Notes under the pieces: generated by a model
Told to the model about the DNA's origin: nothing
What the model saw: the letters and a program-made list of their open reading frames with translations, nothing else
Database searches by the model: none
Translations under genes and position numbers: made by a program
Shown: positions 10,187-17,963 of the stretch, in pieces
Layout: each line of letters begins with the position of its first letter
Position numbering within the stretch: the first letter of the stretch is position 1
DNA from: Deinococcus sp. QL22
GTDB lineage: Bacteria; Deinococcota; Deinococci; Deinococcales; Deinococcaceae
DNA length: 64,000 nt
Direction of reading: 5' to 3'
Assembly (NCBI RefSeq): GCF_023370075.1
Contig: NZ_CP097149.1
Span: 186,001 to 250,000 of the forward strand

Positions 10187-10557
10187 ACGCCGAACGTTAC
10201 AATACGGCGGTAAGCCTTGCAGGCGGGCACCTGCGGCTACGTCATCCTAAACCTGTGCTGATGGATGAAGTCTCGCGCATGCGAATGTCCGTGGGTATTT
10301 ACTTCGGGTGTAGCATCGATGGACGACTCGATTATGTGGGCTCGGTAGCACGCCCGGAAGACCCAAAAGCATGCTGGTCGCGAATGCGCGAGCATAAAAG
10401 TCAGAAAGGCAAGCTCTGGCCGTGGTTATGGGTACTGCCTCTGAAGGACACCACTCCAAAGTGGATTGTCCGGGCTATTGAAGGCCAACTGATCGACCTG
10501 TTCCAGCCTCCAGGGAACGAGAAGCATCACCCTCCACGCTTCATCCCTTTCTCCTAA
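10183..10557 (+). CDS. Small GIY-YIG nuclease-like protein
   Basis: A 124-aa protein. The reading frame opens at a TTG (10183) that overlaps the stop of the preceding gene; an internal ATG at 10261 is the alternative. The GIY-YIG pattern is VGIYFGCSIDGRLDYVGSV, followed by an arginine and EHK, then EGQLIDLFQPPGNEKHHP, which carries the usual catalytic glutamate and conserved asparagine. It would be a metal-dependent DNA nuclease. It forms a two-gene unit with the 681-aa ParB-fold-like gene, so it is the likely effector of that pair. A long hairpin follows its stop. Confidence 0.65.
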   Translation: MNAERYNTAVSLAGGHLRLRHPKPVLMDEVSRMRMSVGIYFGCSIDGRLDYVGSVARPEDPKACWSRMREHKSQKGKLWPWLWVLPLKDTTPKWIVRAIEGQLIDLFQPPGNEKHHPPRFIPFS

Positions 10558-10564
10558 AGGGTTG

Positions 10565-10641
10565 ATACGGGCTGGCTTTGATTGCCGTTCATCCGGGAAA
10601 CCACCAAATGTCCGTCCATCGCCGCCAGCCCGTATTTTCTT
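10565..10641 (+). terminator. Long-loop hairpin followed by T-rich stretch
   Basis: ATACGGGCTGGC (10565-10576) pairs perfectly with GCCAGCCCGTAT (10624-10635) and is followed by TTTCTTAT. It lies 8 bases after the stop of the GIY-YIG gene. The 47-base loop is long for a simple terminator, so it may also hold other structure. Confidence 0.55.
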
Positions 10642-10720
10642 ATACTCACTCCGCTCGAATTCGTCTTCGACTCATTTTAATTTCGTATGAGACATTGTCA
10701 GGAGGCATACAGCCTCTATC

Positions 10721-10773
10721 CAAGGTAAGCAGGCAGGGTGCACATGAACCCTGCCTGCTCGTTGGTTACCTTG
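10721..10773. terminator. Strong nested hairpin
   Basis: GCAGGCAGGGT (10729-10739) pairs with ACCCTGCCTGC (10748-10758), and the flanks CAAGGTAA (10721-10728) and TTACCTTG (10766-10773) pair as well, with a 7-base bulge. No T-tract follows on either strand, so it is either a terminator remnant or a structured element. Confidence 0.45.
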
Positions 10774-11071
10774 TCAGTAGGACTGCCTCTGAATGGAGCA
10801 GGCTAGGCCTTCAGGACGAATGCTGCGCTTGCTTTCATCCGCCCCAGTTGTGACTGCGAATAGCTATAAAGAGTTGTCTGCGTAAACATATGGCGGATCC
10901 CACGCAATTTCTAGCAAAGGTTCCAGCTTACTTGCCAGCGAGTCAGCTCTTTGCCCTGCCATGATCAGCAAGTGGATCATTCGGGACTGCTCTTCGAGCA
11001 GGGCTTGACTGAGCACACCCAACCTCTCAGCGTAGAACAGCAGTTCTGAAGATGGCATGATCAGCGCTGCC

Positions 11072-11812
11072 CTATCGAGGTGTCTGAACTTCTGGAGACA
11101 GATTCCAAGCGAGAGCGCAGTGTGGACTCAACGGGCATGCCGTGATTCTCGGCCGATGCCTGCAAAAATCCCACGCCACGATCAGCACACCCTGATGAAA
11201 GTCACGCAGTGCGCGGGCGTCATACCCGAGGGTCATCTCGTCGACCACATGAACCGTTTCAGGATCCCGGTAGGGTTCGATGGAGCGCTTCGGAGGCTCC
11301 TGACCAAAAAAGACCCGGTGCACCACTCGTTGAAAATTGCGATCCAAGGGGATAACTGGCAAGCCGAAAGCGTATAACAATACGGCGTCGGCGATATAGT
11401 CCCCCACGAAAGGTAGCGACAATAACCACTCTCGATCTGGTGGAACTTCGCCGATCTCCGCAACCCGCCGCGCCACCTCGATCAGCCCCAGGGTCTTGCG
11501 GGGCAGGCCGGCTTCCCGGGTGAGTTCCGACAGCACCGTGGGGTCAGCCGCCGCCAGCGCAACCGCGTTCGGGAAGTGCTCGATAACCCGTTGATAGACG
11601 CGCTCGATCACCAGGCGCGCTGTGCGCGCAAGCAGGTACTCGGCCACGAGTACTTTGAAGGGATCCGGGCTCTTGTGCCAGGGAAACTGGTTCCCCCGTG
11701 TTTGGCCCAGTTGCTTGAATAGAGCCCCGATTTCCTCAGCGCGGCGCGTTCTCTCGGCGTCCGCTGGCAACTGACGTGCGGGCTTTGACTTGACATAGCG
11801 GCGGCTCGACAC
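11072..11812 (-). CDS. Mig-like T:G mismatch-specific DNA glycosylase (HhH-GPD family)
   Basis: A 246-aa helix-hairpin-helix base-excision enzyme, starting at GTG 11812, 38 bases after the preceding stop. The HhH and active-site segment is LPFVGDYIADAVLLYAFG, followed by PLDRNFQRV. The catalytic aspartate is D157. The residue at the position of Lys120 in endonuclease III is Tyr139, as in the archaeal Mig thymine glycosylase, which removes T from T:G mismatches made by deamination of 5-methylcytosine. That matches its place as last gene of an operon led by a C5-cytosine methyltransferase. Odd: only three of the four expected iron-sulfur cysteines are seen (C217, C226, C232); the second seems replaced. 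A MutY-like activity is less likely. Confidence 0.75.
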   Translation of the reverse strand: MSSRRYVKSKPARQLPADAERTRRAEEIGALFKQLGQTRGNQFPWHKSPDPFKVLVAEYLLARTARLVIERVYQRVIEHFPNAVALAAADPTVLSELTREAGLPRKTLGLIEVARRVAEIGEVPPDREWLLSLPFVGDYIADAVLLYAFGLPVIPLDRNFQRVVHRVFFGQEPPKRSIEPYRDPETVHVVDEMTLGYDARALRDFHQGVLIVAWDFCRHRPRITACPLSPHCALAWNLSPEVQTPR

Positions 11813-11850
11813 CCCCCCACTGTAAGGGACGCTCGCCCCCCCCAGCCAGA

Positions 11851-12408
11851 TCAGCGCACCCAGTGCACGTCGACGTCCAGCCTCTTCCCGGCGGACTCGA
11901 CCATCCCCCGATAGCCCTGATCCAGGAAGCGGTCGAACCCGTGGTCGGTGATCAGCACCAGGTTCCTGTCGAGGTGGCCGCCCATGAATGTGGCGCGCTC
12001 GTAAGCACTGAGGAGCGCCATGCGCCACTCCTTGGCCACCGTCAGGGTGTACAGGTGGGTGTGATCGTAAAGGAGGGCGTGCGGCTTCTCGTAGGACTGC
12101 ACCAGGTGCGTGTGCCGGAAGCTCATGCGCTTGAGCATCGTGGGCAGGTCAGGGCGCTTGGTGCGCATATAGGCGCGCATCACCGTGTCCTTGATGTAGC
12201 GGTGCACTTTCTCCGTCCCCATCAGCGCCGCGAGTTGCCCCCCGAGAGTTGGGTCGAGGATCCAGCTCTCATAGAGCCTGGTCTTCTGCGTGATGTTCAG
12301 GTGACACCAATCGGCTTGATCAGCCAGGGCGTGGATCTTGCAAGTCACCTCGATTTTGATGCTCTGTTCAGAGGCCAAGAGATCTGCGGGGAAGTCGAGC
12401 AAATTCAT
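11851..12408 (-). CDS. Hypothetical protein of the MORC-type restriction operon
   Basis: A 185-aa protein whose ATG at 12408 lies 8 bases after the helicase stop. I do not recognise the family. It is mixed alpha/beta and soluble, with an N-terminal segment IKIEVTCKIHALADQADWCH and a C-terminal segment RNLVLITDHGFDRFLDQGY. The preserved position between helicase and glycosylase suggests a subunit of the same system, perhaps specificity or nuclease related, but no catalytic motif is evident. Confidence 0.7.
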   Translation of the reverse strand: MNLLDFPADLLASEQSIKIEVTCKIHALADQADWCHLNITQKTRLYESWILDPTLGGQLAALMGTEKVHRYIKDTVMRAYMRTKRPDLPTMLKRMSFRHTHLVQSYEKPHALLYDHTHLYTLTVAKEWRMALLSAYERATFMGGHLDRNLVLITDHGFDRFLDQGYRGMVESAGKRLDVDVHWVR

Positions 12409-12416
12409 GGCAGGGG

Positions 12417-14099
12417 TTATTCCTCCGGGAAATTGAATTGTGTGGGGTCGAAAATCGGCAGCTTCACCACGTCGTCGGCATCGTGATTCTTGATACTCCC
12501 GAGATCCGCAATCCATTCATAGAAAAAACTATCGAGCGAGCGGTCAGAAAAGTTCACCGCCGCGCGGGAAATCGCCAGGCTCTCCACTTCCCCGCGCCCC
12601 GCGCTGTCATCGAGTTCCATGGCGGCATGAATCCGGCGAACGTCGGCCGCGAAGTCGAGCACGACCACTTTGTCCTTCCCGTCGCCAATGCGCAGGCCAC
12701 GGCCCAGTTGCTGCACAAAGATGCGGCGGCTGTGCGTCACGCGCAAGAACACCAGGAGATCCACGTCGGGCACATCGAGGCCCTCGTTGAAAATGTCCAC
12801 GACGCACACGAAGTCGAGTTCGCCCGCCGCGAAGCGGCTGAGGGTCACGAAGCGCTGGACTGTGCTGTCCTCGCTCACCAGGGCCTCCGCCCTGAACTCA
12901 TTGGCGCGCAGATCAGCCGCAAAGTGGCGCGCGTGGGTCTGCGAGGGACTGAACACGATCCCCCGGCGCCGATTTTCACGTTCCCAGGTGCCCCGGATGA
13001 TCTCGATCGCGCGCTGATCGCGCGTGGGGATCAACAAGCGTTTGTTCAGTTGTTGAACCGAGTACCCCAAGACCGAGGCCTCCCGCACTAGATCCCAATC
13101 GATGCCGTCCAGCATGATGCGGTAGTCCACGTCCGAGAGATAGCCCTGCGCGAGCCCTTCCTTGATTCCCATCTGGAATACAGGCTCACCGAACCACCGG
13201 TCGATGCTGCCCCCATCAGGCCGCCAGGGCGTCGCTGTCACGCCCATTAACCGCGTCGCAGAGAGATCCTCGATGATCCGGGAGAAGCCCGCTGCCCCCA
13301 CCCGGTGGGCCTCGTCGACGATAACCAAATCGAACGAGGGTAAAGCCTCTAGGGCCCGGGGGGTCATGGTCTGGAGCGTCTGGACAGTTGCGAAAGTGAT
13401 GCCGGTGAAGTCCAGTGGCACTTCGCCTTCACTCAGACGGTGGGTGGCGACGTCCTTGGGTAAGACGCGCCAGAAGCTCGTGAGCAACTGCATGACCAGG
13501 GGGATCGTGTGGGCGAGAACCAGCACCCGTCCTTCTTCGAGCAGGCCATCGCGCAGCAGATCGGCCACGATCTCGGACATGACCACGGTCTTGCCCAGGC
13601 CCGTGGCCAGCACGATCTGAGCGCGCCCCCGTTCTAGGAGGGCGTTGCGCCCATTCTCCACCGCTTGCTGCTGATATGGCCGCATCTGGGGGCGGCTGGG
13701 CATATATTCCGGGGCCTGTTGGTACAGGGCCACGAGATCCCCTGGGCCGATGTGATGGATCGCCAAGCCGCCGCGCTGCAGGCGCTCGAGTTCCTCGATG
13801 AATCCCCGGGTCGGCATCTGGGAAGTCACGACGCAGAGGGTATGCGCACCATAGATGCGGCCCGCTTCCCGAACCTCGTCGATGGCTTCCCGGCCCACGC
13901 CGGCCTGGGTGTGCTTGCACTGAAAAATCCAGCGGTGGTCATGACCGTCGACGGCCAGCACGTCCGCGCCGTGATCCCCTGACCCGCCCACCAAGCGGAC
14001 ACCTTTCCAACCGGCGAACATCAGCAACCGGGCGAGGTTACGTTCGAAATCCTGCCAAGTCCAACGCCGGAAGGTCAGGGTGTCATGAATTGCGGGCAT
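12417..14099 (-). CDS. Mrr-like nuclease domain fused to SF2 DEAH helicase
   Basis: A 560-aa two-domain restriction protein. Residues about 8-100 form an Mrr-type PD-(D/E)XK nuclease: WQDFERNLARLL, then GGSGDHGADVLAVDG supplying the aspartate, then RWIFQCKHTQAG supplying the Q-x-K pair. The SF2 helicase follows: motif I ATGLGKTVV, DEAH box, TATPWRPDG, and the motif VI region VQQLGRGLRIGDG. It ends with about 80 residues of unknown role. ATG 14099 lies 15 bases after the ATPase stop. Such nuclease-helicase fusions translocate on and cut unmethylated DNA in ATP-dependent restriction systems (family knowledge). Pairing with a GHKL ATPase is known from MORC/MutL-type restriction operons. Confidence 0.88.
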   Translation of the reverse strand: MPAIHDTLTFRRWTWQDFERNLARLLMFAGWKGVRLVGGSGDHGADVLAVDGHDHRWIFQCKHTQAGVGREAIDEVREAGRIYGAHTLCVVTSQMPTRGFIEELERLQRGGLAIHHIGPGDLVALYQQAPEYMPSRPQMRPYQQQAVENGRNALLERGRAQIVLATGLGKTVVMSEIVADLLRDGLLEEGRVLVLAHTIPLVMQLLTSFWRVLPKDVATHRLSEGEVPLDFTGITFATVQTLQTMTPRALEALPSFDLVIVDEAHRVGAAGFSRIIEDLSATRLMGVTATPWRPDGGSIDRWFGEPVFQMGIKEGLAQGYLSDVDYRIMLDGIDWDLVREASVLGYSVQQLNKRLLIPTRDQRAIEIIRGTWERENRRRGIVFSPSQTHARHFAADLRANEFRAEALVSEDSTVQRFVTLSRFAAGELDFVCVVDIFNEGLDVPDVDLLVFLRVTHSRRIFVQQLGRGLRIGDGKDKVVVLDFAADVRRIHAAMELDDSAGRGEVESLAISRAAVNFSDRSLDSFFYEWIADLGSIKNHDADDVVKLPIFDPTQFNFPEE

Positions 14100-14114
14100 G
14101 TCAGTCTCCCTCGT

Positions 14115-16442
14115 TCACGCGAGCAGTTCTTTGAACATGTCGAGACCGGCGCGCATGTAAAACAGCGCCCCCGGCGTGCTGGGTTCCTCGAGGCGCGGTG
14201 CGAACCCCGAGAGACTGTCCAGAACGCCCCCCACTCGGCGGCGTACTTCGTCTTGGTACTCGGCCAAGAGTGCCGGGGTCAGGGCAATCCCGCTGGGCTC
14301 CCATGGCGTGCGCAAGCAACCCGACTGCATGACCAGTTCAGGGCGTTGTCGGAAGATGCGCGCCAAGTCATGGATGTCGATCAGAGATGACGTCTCTTTG
14401 CGCGCCGCGCCGCGTGCCTGGGCGAGTTGGACGCGGTTCACGCTTTCCTGGGGTAGCAGAGTCAGTAATTCGCTTTGTTGTTCAGGTGTCAAGGTCTTGG
14501 TCAAGGCGCTTTGCACGCGGCTGACCAGCGCGCCGAGGTCCAGGGAGAGGCGGTTGGGATTGAGCGAGTTGTCGGCCCGGTACTGCTCACGCAGGGCAGC
14601 GAGCATCTCGCTGAACCCGATCTGGGTACTCGACCCACGCGAATTCTCTTCCTCAGTCACGTGGTAAGCGAACTCGGCGAGAACGGCGTCCAGGAGCTGG
14701 AAGGAGGATGATTGGAACACGGGGTGGTCGGGGTTGACCTCGATCTCGAAGACGCTGTTGCCACTGGGCTTGCTTCGCAGGCTCAGTGCTAGCGGCGCGC
14801 TGCTCACCTGGTAGACCGTCGCCTTATAGATACGGTCAGAGGTCGGGCCGTTTACACGCAGATCCAACTCGGGCAGGTGGGTGCGCTTGATGCCTGGAAT
14901 CACGAGGGGCGCCGGCGGCACCGCGGTGGTAGGATCGCCGGCGCGTGGCCCGGGCACGGGGCTCAAGACACTGGAGGTGACACCCCCCTCGCCTGTGGAG
15001 GCTGGCGCCGGCCCCACGGCACCCGGGGTGGGACTATGCGGGGTGATGCCGGCGCCCTGGCCGAAGAGATCAACGGAAGGCTTCGTGGGTGTGAGCGGAG
15101 CATCCGCGCGGTCAGACTCGGCCAGTTGGCTTTCCCACCACGCGATGTCCTGGTACTTGGGTTCGCTCTTGCGGTACCCCTCCACCCCGAGCTTAGCCTT
15201 CTCGTTGTCTCTGATCACCAAGATGTCGCTGTAGGTCTGCGGGCGTTGGGGACTGTTCCGGCGGAAAGCGCGAAATATTTTTCCGATCGGCGACAGGTTG
15301 GGCGACTTGTCGTCACGCTTGGTGAGGGGCTCGTTGTGCAACACCGTGTGCATCAGTTGGTGCCAGCTGTAGTGGTCGTGCTCGAAATTCTTCTTGGTGT
15401 AGAAGACATATCCGTGGTCGAGATGAATTTCACCGACGATCCGCCCGCGTTCCCGGTGATCGTCGATGGGATATTCCTTGCGCTTGATGTCGTCTTCCTG
15501 GGTCCAGTAGAAGAGGTCTTTACTCGCCAGCTCGATGACTCGGCCGTTGCGAATGATATCAATGCCGTAATCATTGGGATCCAGGCAGCGCTGGATGCCG
15601 ACCCAACCGTGGACGCGCTCCTCGAAAGGGATGAGGTCAGCCGGGTCATGGCCGTCGGTGGAGTCGTATACCTCGCCCGTGGTGCGCGAACGATACTTGG
15701 TCTCGAAGGTACGGTCGAACGATTCGACCGCGCGGATCACCTCCCCGGACTGCTTCATCGTCACGGTCTTGGTCTCGGGCCACACGCAGTGTTCCCAGGC
15801 TGGGACGTTGATGTTGTTCACGCGCAGGGTGAAGCGGATGGGGTGTGGATGATGCTCCCGCAGCATGCTCTTGTAGATCCGGCCCAGCGGGTTGGTGATG
15901 TTGTTCCTGATGGCCCCCGGGGTGAGCTTGCTCGCCCACTCGGGCTTGATGCTGCTGATCTCCACCTCGGTGCCCGAGTAAGCGGGGTCATCCTTGCGGC
16001 GAGTGCGAACTGGGAGCTTGAAGCTCGAGCCGCGCGCCAGGGCCGCCAAGTCGATGACCACCCCGTGCCATACCGGGTCACCGACACGGGTGGTCCAGAT
16101 CGTGGTCACGGCCCCCAGCTTGGCGGTGGCGATGTTAAAACCCATGCCGTAGAGCCCCAGCGAGGAGGTGCCGTCTTTCGAGGTCCACCCCGCGCTGATG
16201 GCATGCTCTAGGCGCTCGAGACTCATGCCAGGGCCGTTGTCATGGATGGTGATGGTGTCACGCCCGATGCCCAAATTGACGGCGGGACCAGGGATCGGCT
16301 GGCCAGCTCGTAGAGAATCCAAGAAGCCGTCGATGGAGTTGTCGATCAGTTCGCAAAAGCACTGGAGCATCGTGAACTCGATGTCCTTGAGAACTGACAG
16401 GATGCGGGGATGCGGGGTGATGTCAACGCTGGTGGTGGTCAT
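14115..16442 (-). CDS. GHKL ATPase of MORC/MutL-like restriction system
   Basis: A 775-aa protein with an N-terminal GHKL (Bergerat) ATP-binding fold: N-box CELIDNSIDGF (about residues 32-42), G1 box HDNGPGMS (about 67-74) and SLGLYGMGFN (about 96-105). A transducer-like region follows, then a low-complexity proline-rich linker (about 450-510) and a helical C-terminal domain. ATG 16442 is 4 bases after the methyltransferase stop and has AGGTAGG before it. Prokaryotic MORC/MutL-like ATPases of this kind are established partners of SF2 helicase-nuclease and C5-methyltransferase genes in restriction operons; ATP-driven dimerisation on DNA is thought to regulate cleavage. Which DNA state it senses is unknown. 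Confidence 0.85.
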   Translation of the reverse strand: MTTTSVDITPHPRILSVLKDIEFTMLQCFCELIDNSIDGFLDSLRAGQPIPGPAVNLGIGRDTITIHDNGPGMSLERLEHAISAGWTSKDGTSSLGLYGMGFNIATAKLGAVTTIWTTRVGDPVWHGVVIDLAALARGSSFKLPVRTRRKDDPAYSGTEVEISSIKPEWASKLTPGAIRNNITNPLGRIYKSMLREHHPHPIRFTLRVNNINVPAWEHCVWPETKTVTMKQSGEVIRAVESFDRTFETKYRSRTTGEVYDSTDGHDPADLIPFEERVHGWVGIQRCLDPNDYGIDIIRNGRVIELASKDLFYWTQEDDIKRKEYPIDDHRERGRIVGEIHLDHGYVFYTKKNFEHDHYSWHQLMHTVLHNEPLTKRDDKSPNLSPIGKIFRAFRRNSPQRPQTYSDILVIRDNEKAKLGVEGYRKSEPKYQDIAWWESQLAESDRADAPLTPTKPSVDLFGQGAGITPHSPTPGAVGPAPASTGEGGVTSSVLSPVPGPRAGDPTTAVPPAPLVIPGIKRTHLPELDLRVNGPTSDRIYKATVYQVSSAPLALSLRSKPSGNSVFEIEVNPDHPVFQSSSFQLLDAVLAEFAYHVTEEENSRGSSTQIGFSEMLAALREQYRADNSLNPNRLSLDLGALVSRVQSALTKTLTPEQQSELLTLLPQESVNRVQLAQARGAARKETSSLIDIHDLARIFRQRPELVMQSGCLRTPWEPSGIALTPALLAEYQDEVRRRVGGVLDSLSGFAPRLEEPSTPGALFYMRAGLDMFKELLA

Positions 16443-16445
16443 GGC

Positions 16446-17783
16446 CTACCTCGGTACGGCGAGCGCCGTCTCGGGCGCGAGCGTGAGCAACTGCTGGCGG
16501 ATGGCGGTGGCGTAGACCTGACCCAGCTGCACAGGCACGGCGTTCCCGAGCTGCTTGATGCACGCGCCCCAGGTGCCCAGGAATTCCCATTCGTCCGGGA
16601 AGGTCTGGAGCCGCCCAGCCTCGCGAGTGGTGAAGTAGCGAATCACACCGTCGTGGGCCGAATGCAGTAGATTCTCGCCGCCGGGCGTGCCGTGAGTGCC
16701 AGCTTTCAAGGCCTTGGCGGGGAGATCGGGGGGACTACCGAGGTGGCACGGGGGATAGATCCGTGCGCCGGGGTGCTGGACGTGGTTGACGATGTGGGGC
16801 TCCTCGCCGCGGTCGACTGCGGGTGGGAGGTCGCTGATCGCGTCTCGCACCGTTCGCCACGGTTTCAACCCATCGAGTGGCAACAAAGACCCGACCAAGG
16901 CGTCCCGGATGGTCTGATCCCGGGCGGTGAGCTGATCATGCGCTCGCACGCCGTGCCGCTTCCAGTACTCACCGGTGACCCACTGGTCGTGAAAGAGGGC
17001 CAGCTTGCTGTGCGTCTGTGCCGGGGGCGTGGGTGTGAGCCCGAGATCCGCGCGGAGCGCCATGAAGATAACGCGCTCACGTCGTTGGGGAACCCCGAAG
17101 TCGGCCGTATCGAGGAGGCGCACGTCTAAGACGTAACGTTCATCATCCGCAAAATCCGATGGCTTGACTTCACGCAAAGCCACGAGTTGTTGCTCCCACG
17201 GGGCCGCCGCGTCAATGCGCGCGAAGGGGAACTGGAGACGCAGCTGGATGTACTCGAAATAGTCCTTGAACTTCACACGCATCAGTCCCTTGACATTTTC
17301 CATCAGGATCGCGCGCGGGCGAACCGTCTTGACGGCGTCCAGAAACACCGGGAACATATTGCGGGGGTCGAGATCCCCCGCATTCGCCCCACCGGTGGAG
17401 AACGGCTGACAAGGGGGGCCCCCACTGAGCAGATCGATCTTCCCGGCATAAGCGGTGTAATCGACCGACCGCGCATCGTCGTGGATCACGCGCGCGGGGT
17501 CGATGCCCAATACCGATTCGCTGTTGCGTCTCAGGGTGGACGCGGCATAGCCGTCCCACTCGATCAATCCCAGGTGCTTGAAGCCCGCCAGATGCACGCC
17601 AACAGCGAGGCCACCTGCCCCAGCGAACATTTCCAAAGAGGTGAAAGCCGGGGGGCCACCCGGGAGACTCCGGGCCTTGGCACCCTGCCGCATGGGGCTT
17701 CGGTGAGCAATAGATGGAACAGCTGACATCGCCTGCACTCTATCAACGCCGCGATCTATGTTGTTGATTTGCCGGGCAGTCAT
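16446..17783 (-). CDS. C5-cytosine DNA methyltransferase
   Basis: A 445-aa Dcm-type enzyme with the motifs in canonical order: I (SLEMFAGAGGLAVG), IV (SGGPPCQPFSTGG, catalytic Cys), VI (ILMENVKGL), VIII (PQRRERVIF), a target-recognition region of about 120 residues, and IX-X (EAGRLQTFPDEW, then QLGNAVPVQLGQVYATAI). ATG 17783 is preceded by AAGGAGGA at 8 bases. It transfers a methyl group from SAM to cytosine C5 at a sequence I cannot predict. As first gene of a five-gene operon it would protect host DNA from the helicase-nuclease. The last gene would repair the T:G mismatches its product causes. Confidence 0.93.
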   Translation of the reverse strand: MTARQINNIDRGVDRVQAMSAVPSIAHRSPMRQGAKARSLPGGPPAFTSLEMFAGAGGLAVGVHLAGFKHLGLIEWDGYAASTLRRNSESVLGIDPARVIHDDARSVDYTAYAGKIDLLSGGPPCQPFSTGGANAGDLDPRNMFPVFLDAVKTVRPRAILMENVKGLMRVKFKDYFEYIQLRLQFPFARIDAAAPWEQQLVALREVKPSDFADDERYVLDVRLLDTADFGVPQRRERVIFMALRADLGLTPTPPAQTHSKLALFHDQWVTGEYWKRHGVRAHDQLTARDQTIRDALVGSLLPLDGLKPWRTVRDAISDLPPAVDRGEEPHIVNHVQHPGARIYPPCHLGSPPDLPAKALKAGTHGTPGGENLLHSAHDGVIRYFTTREAGRLQTFPDEWEFLGTWGACIKQLGNAVPVQLGQVYATAIRQQLLTLAPETALAVPR

Positions 17784-17963
17784 CGTGATTTTCCTCCTTG
17801 GTGCAGGCGACCACGCCCAGTGACAGGCGGGACGACCTCGTCAGCACGTGACTTCGTATTCATGCCCCCATCATTCCCTCCGTGAGCGCTGGCGGTCAGG
17901 GGGATCTCGGGATTCCAGCCACGACATCAAGTAGGGAGGTACTCTCACGATTAATCTGGCCCC
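17784..17963. promoter_or_regulatory. Divergent promoter region between methyltransferase operon and HNH gene
   Basis: A 180-base gap between divergent starts, which must contain promoters for both transcripts. No clear operator palindrome was seen. The only firm signal is the AAGGAGGA ribosome binding site of the methyltransferase at about 17792-17799. Confidence 0.4.

Noticed and set aside
14877..16211. 444-aa plus-strand frame
   Set aside because: Antisense to the GHKL ATPase, which carries all expected motifs.
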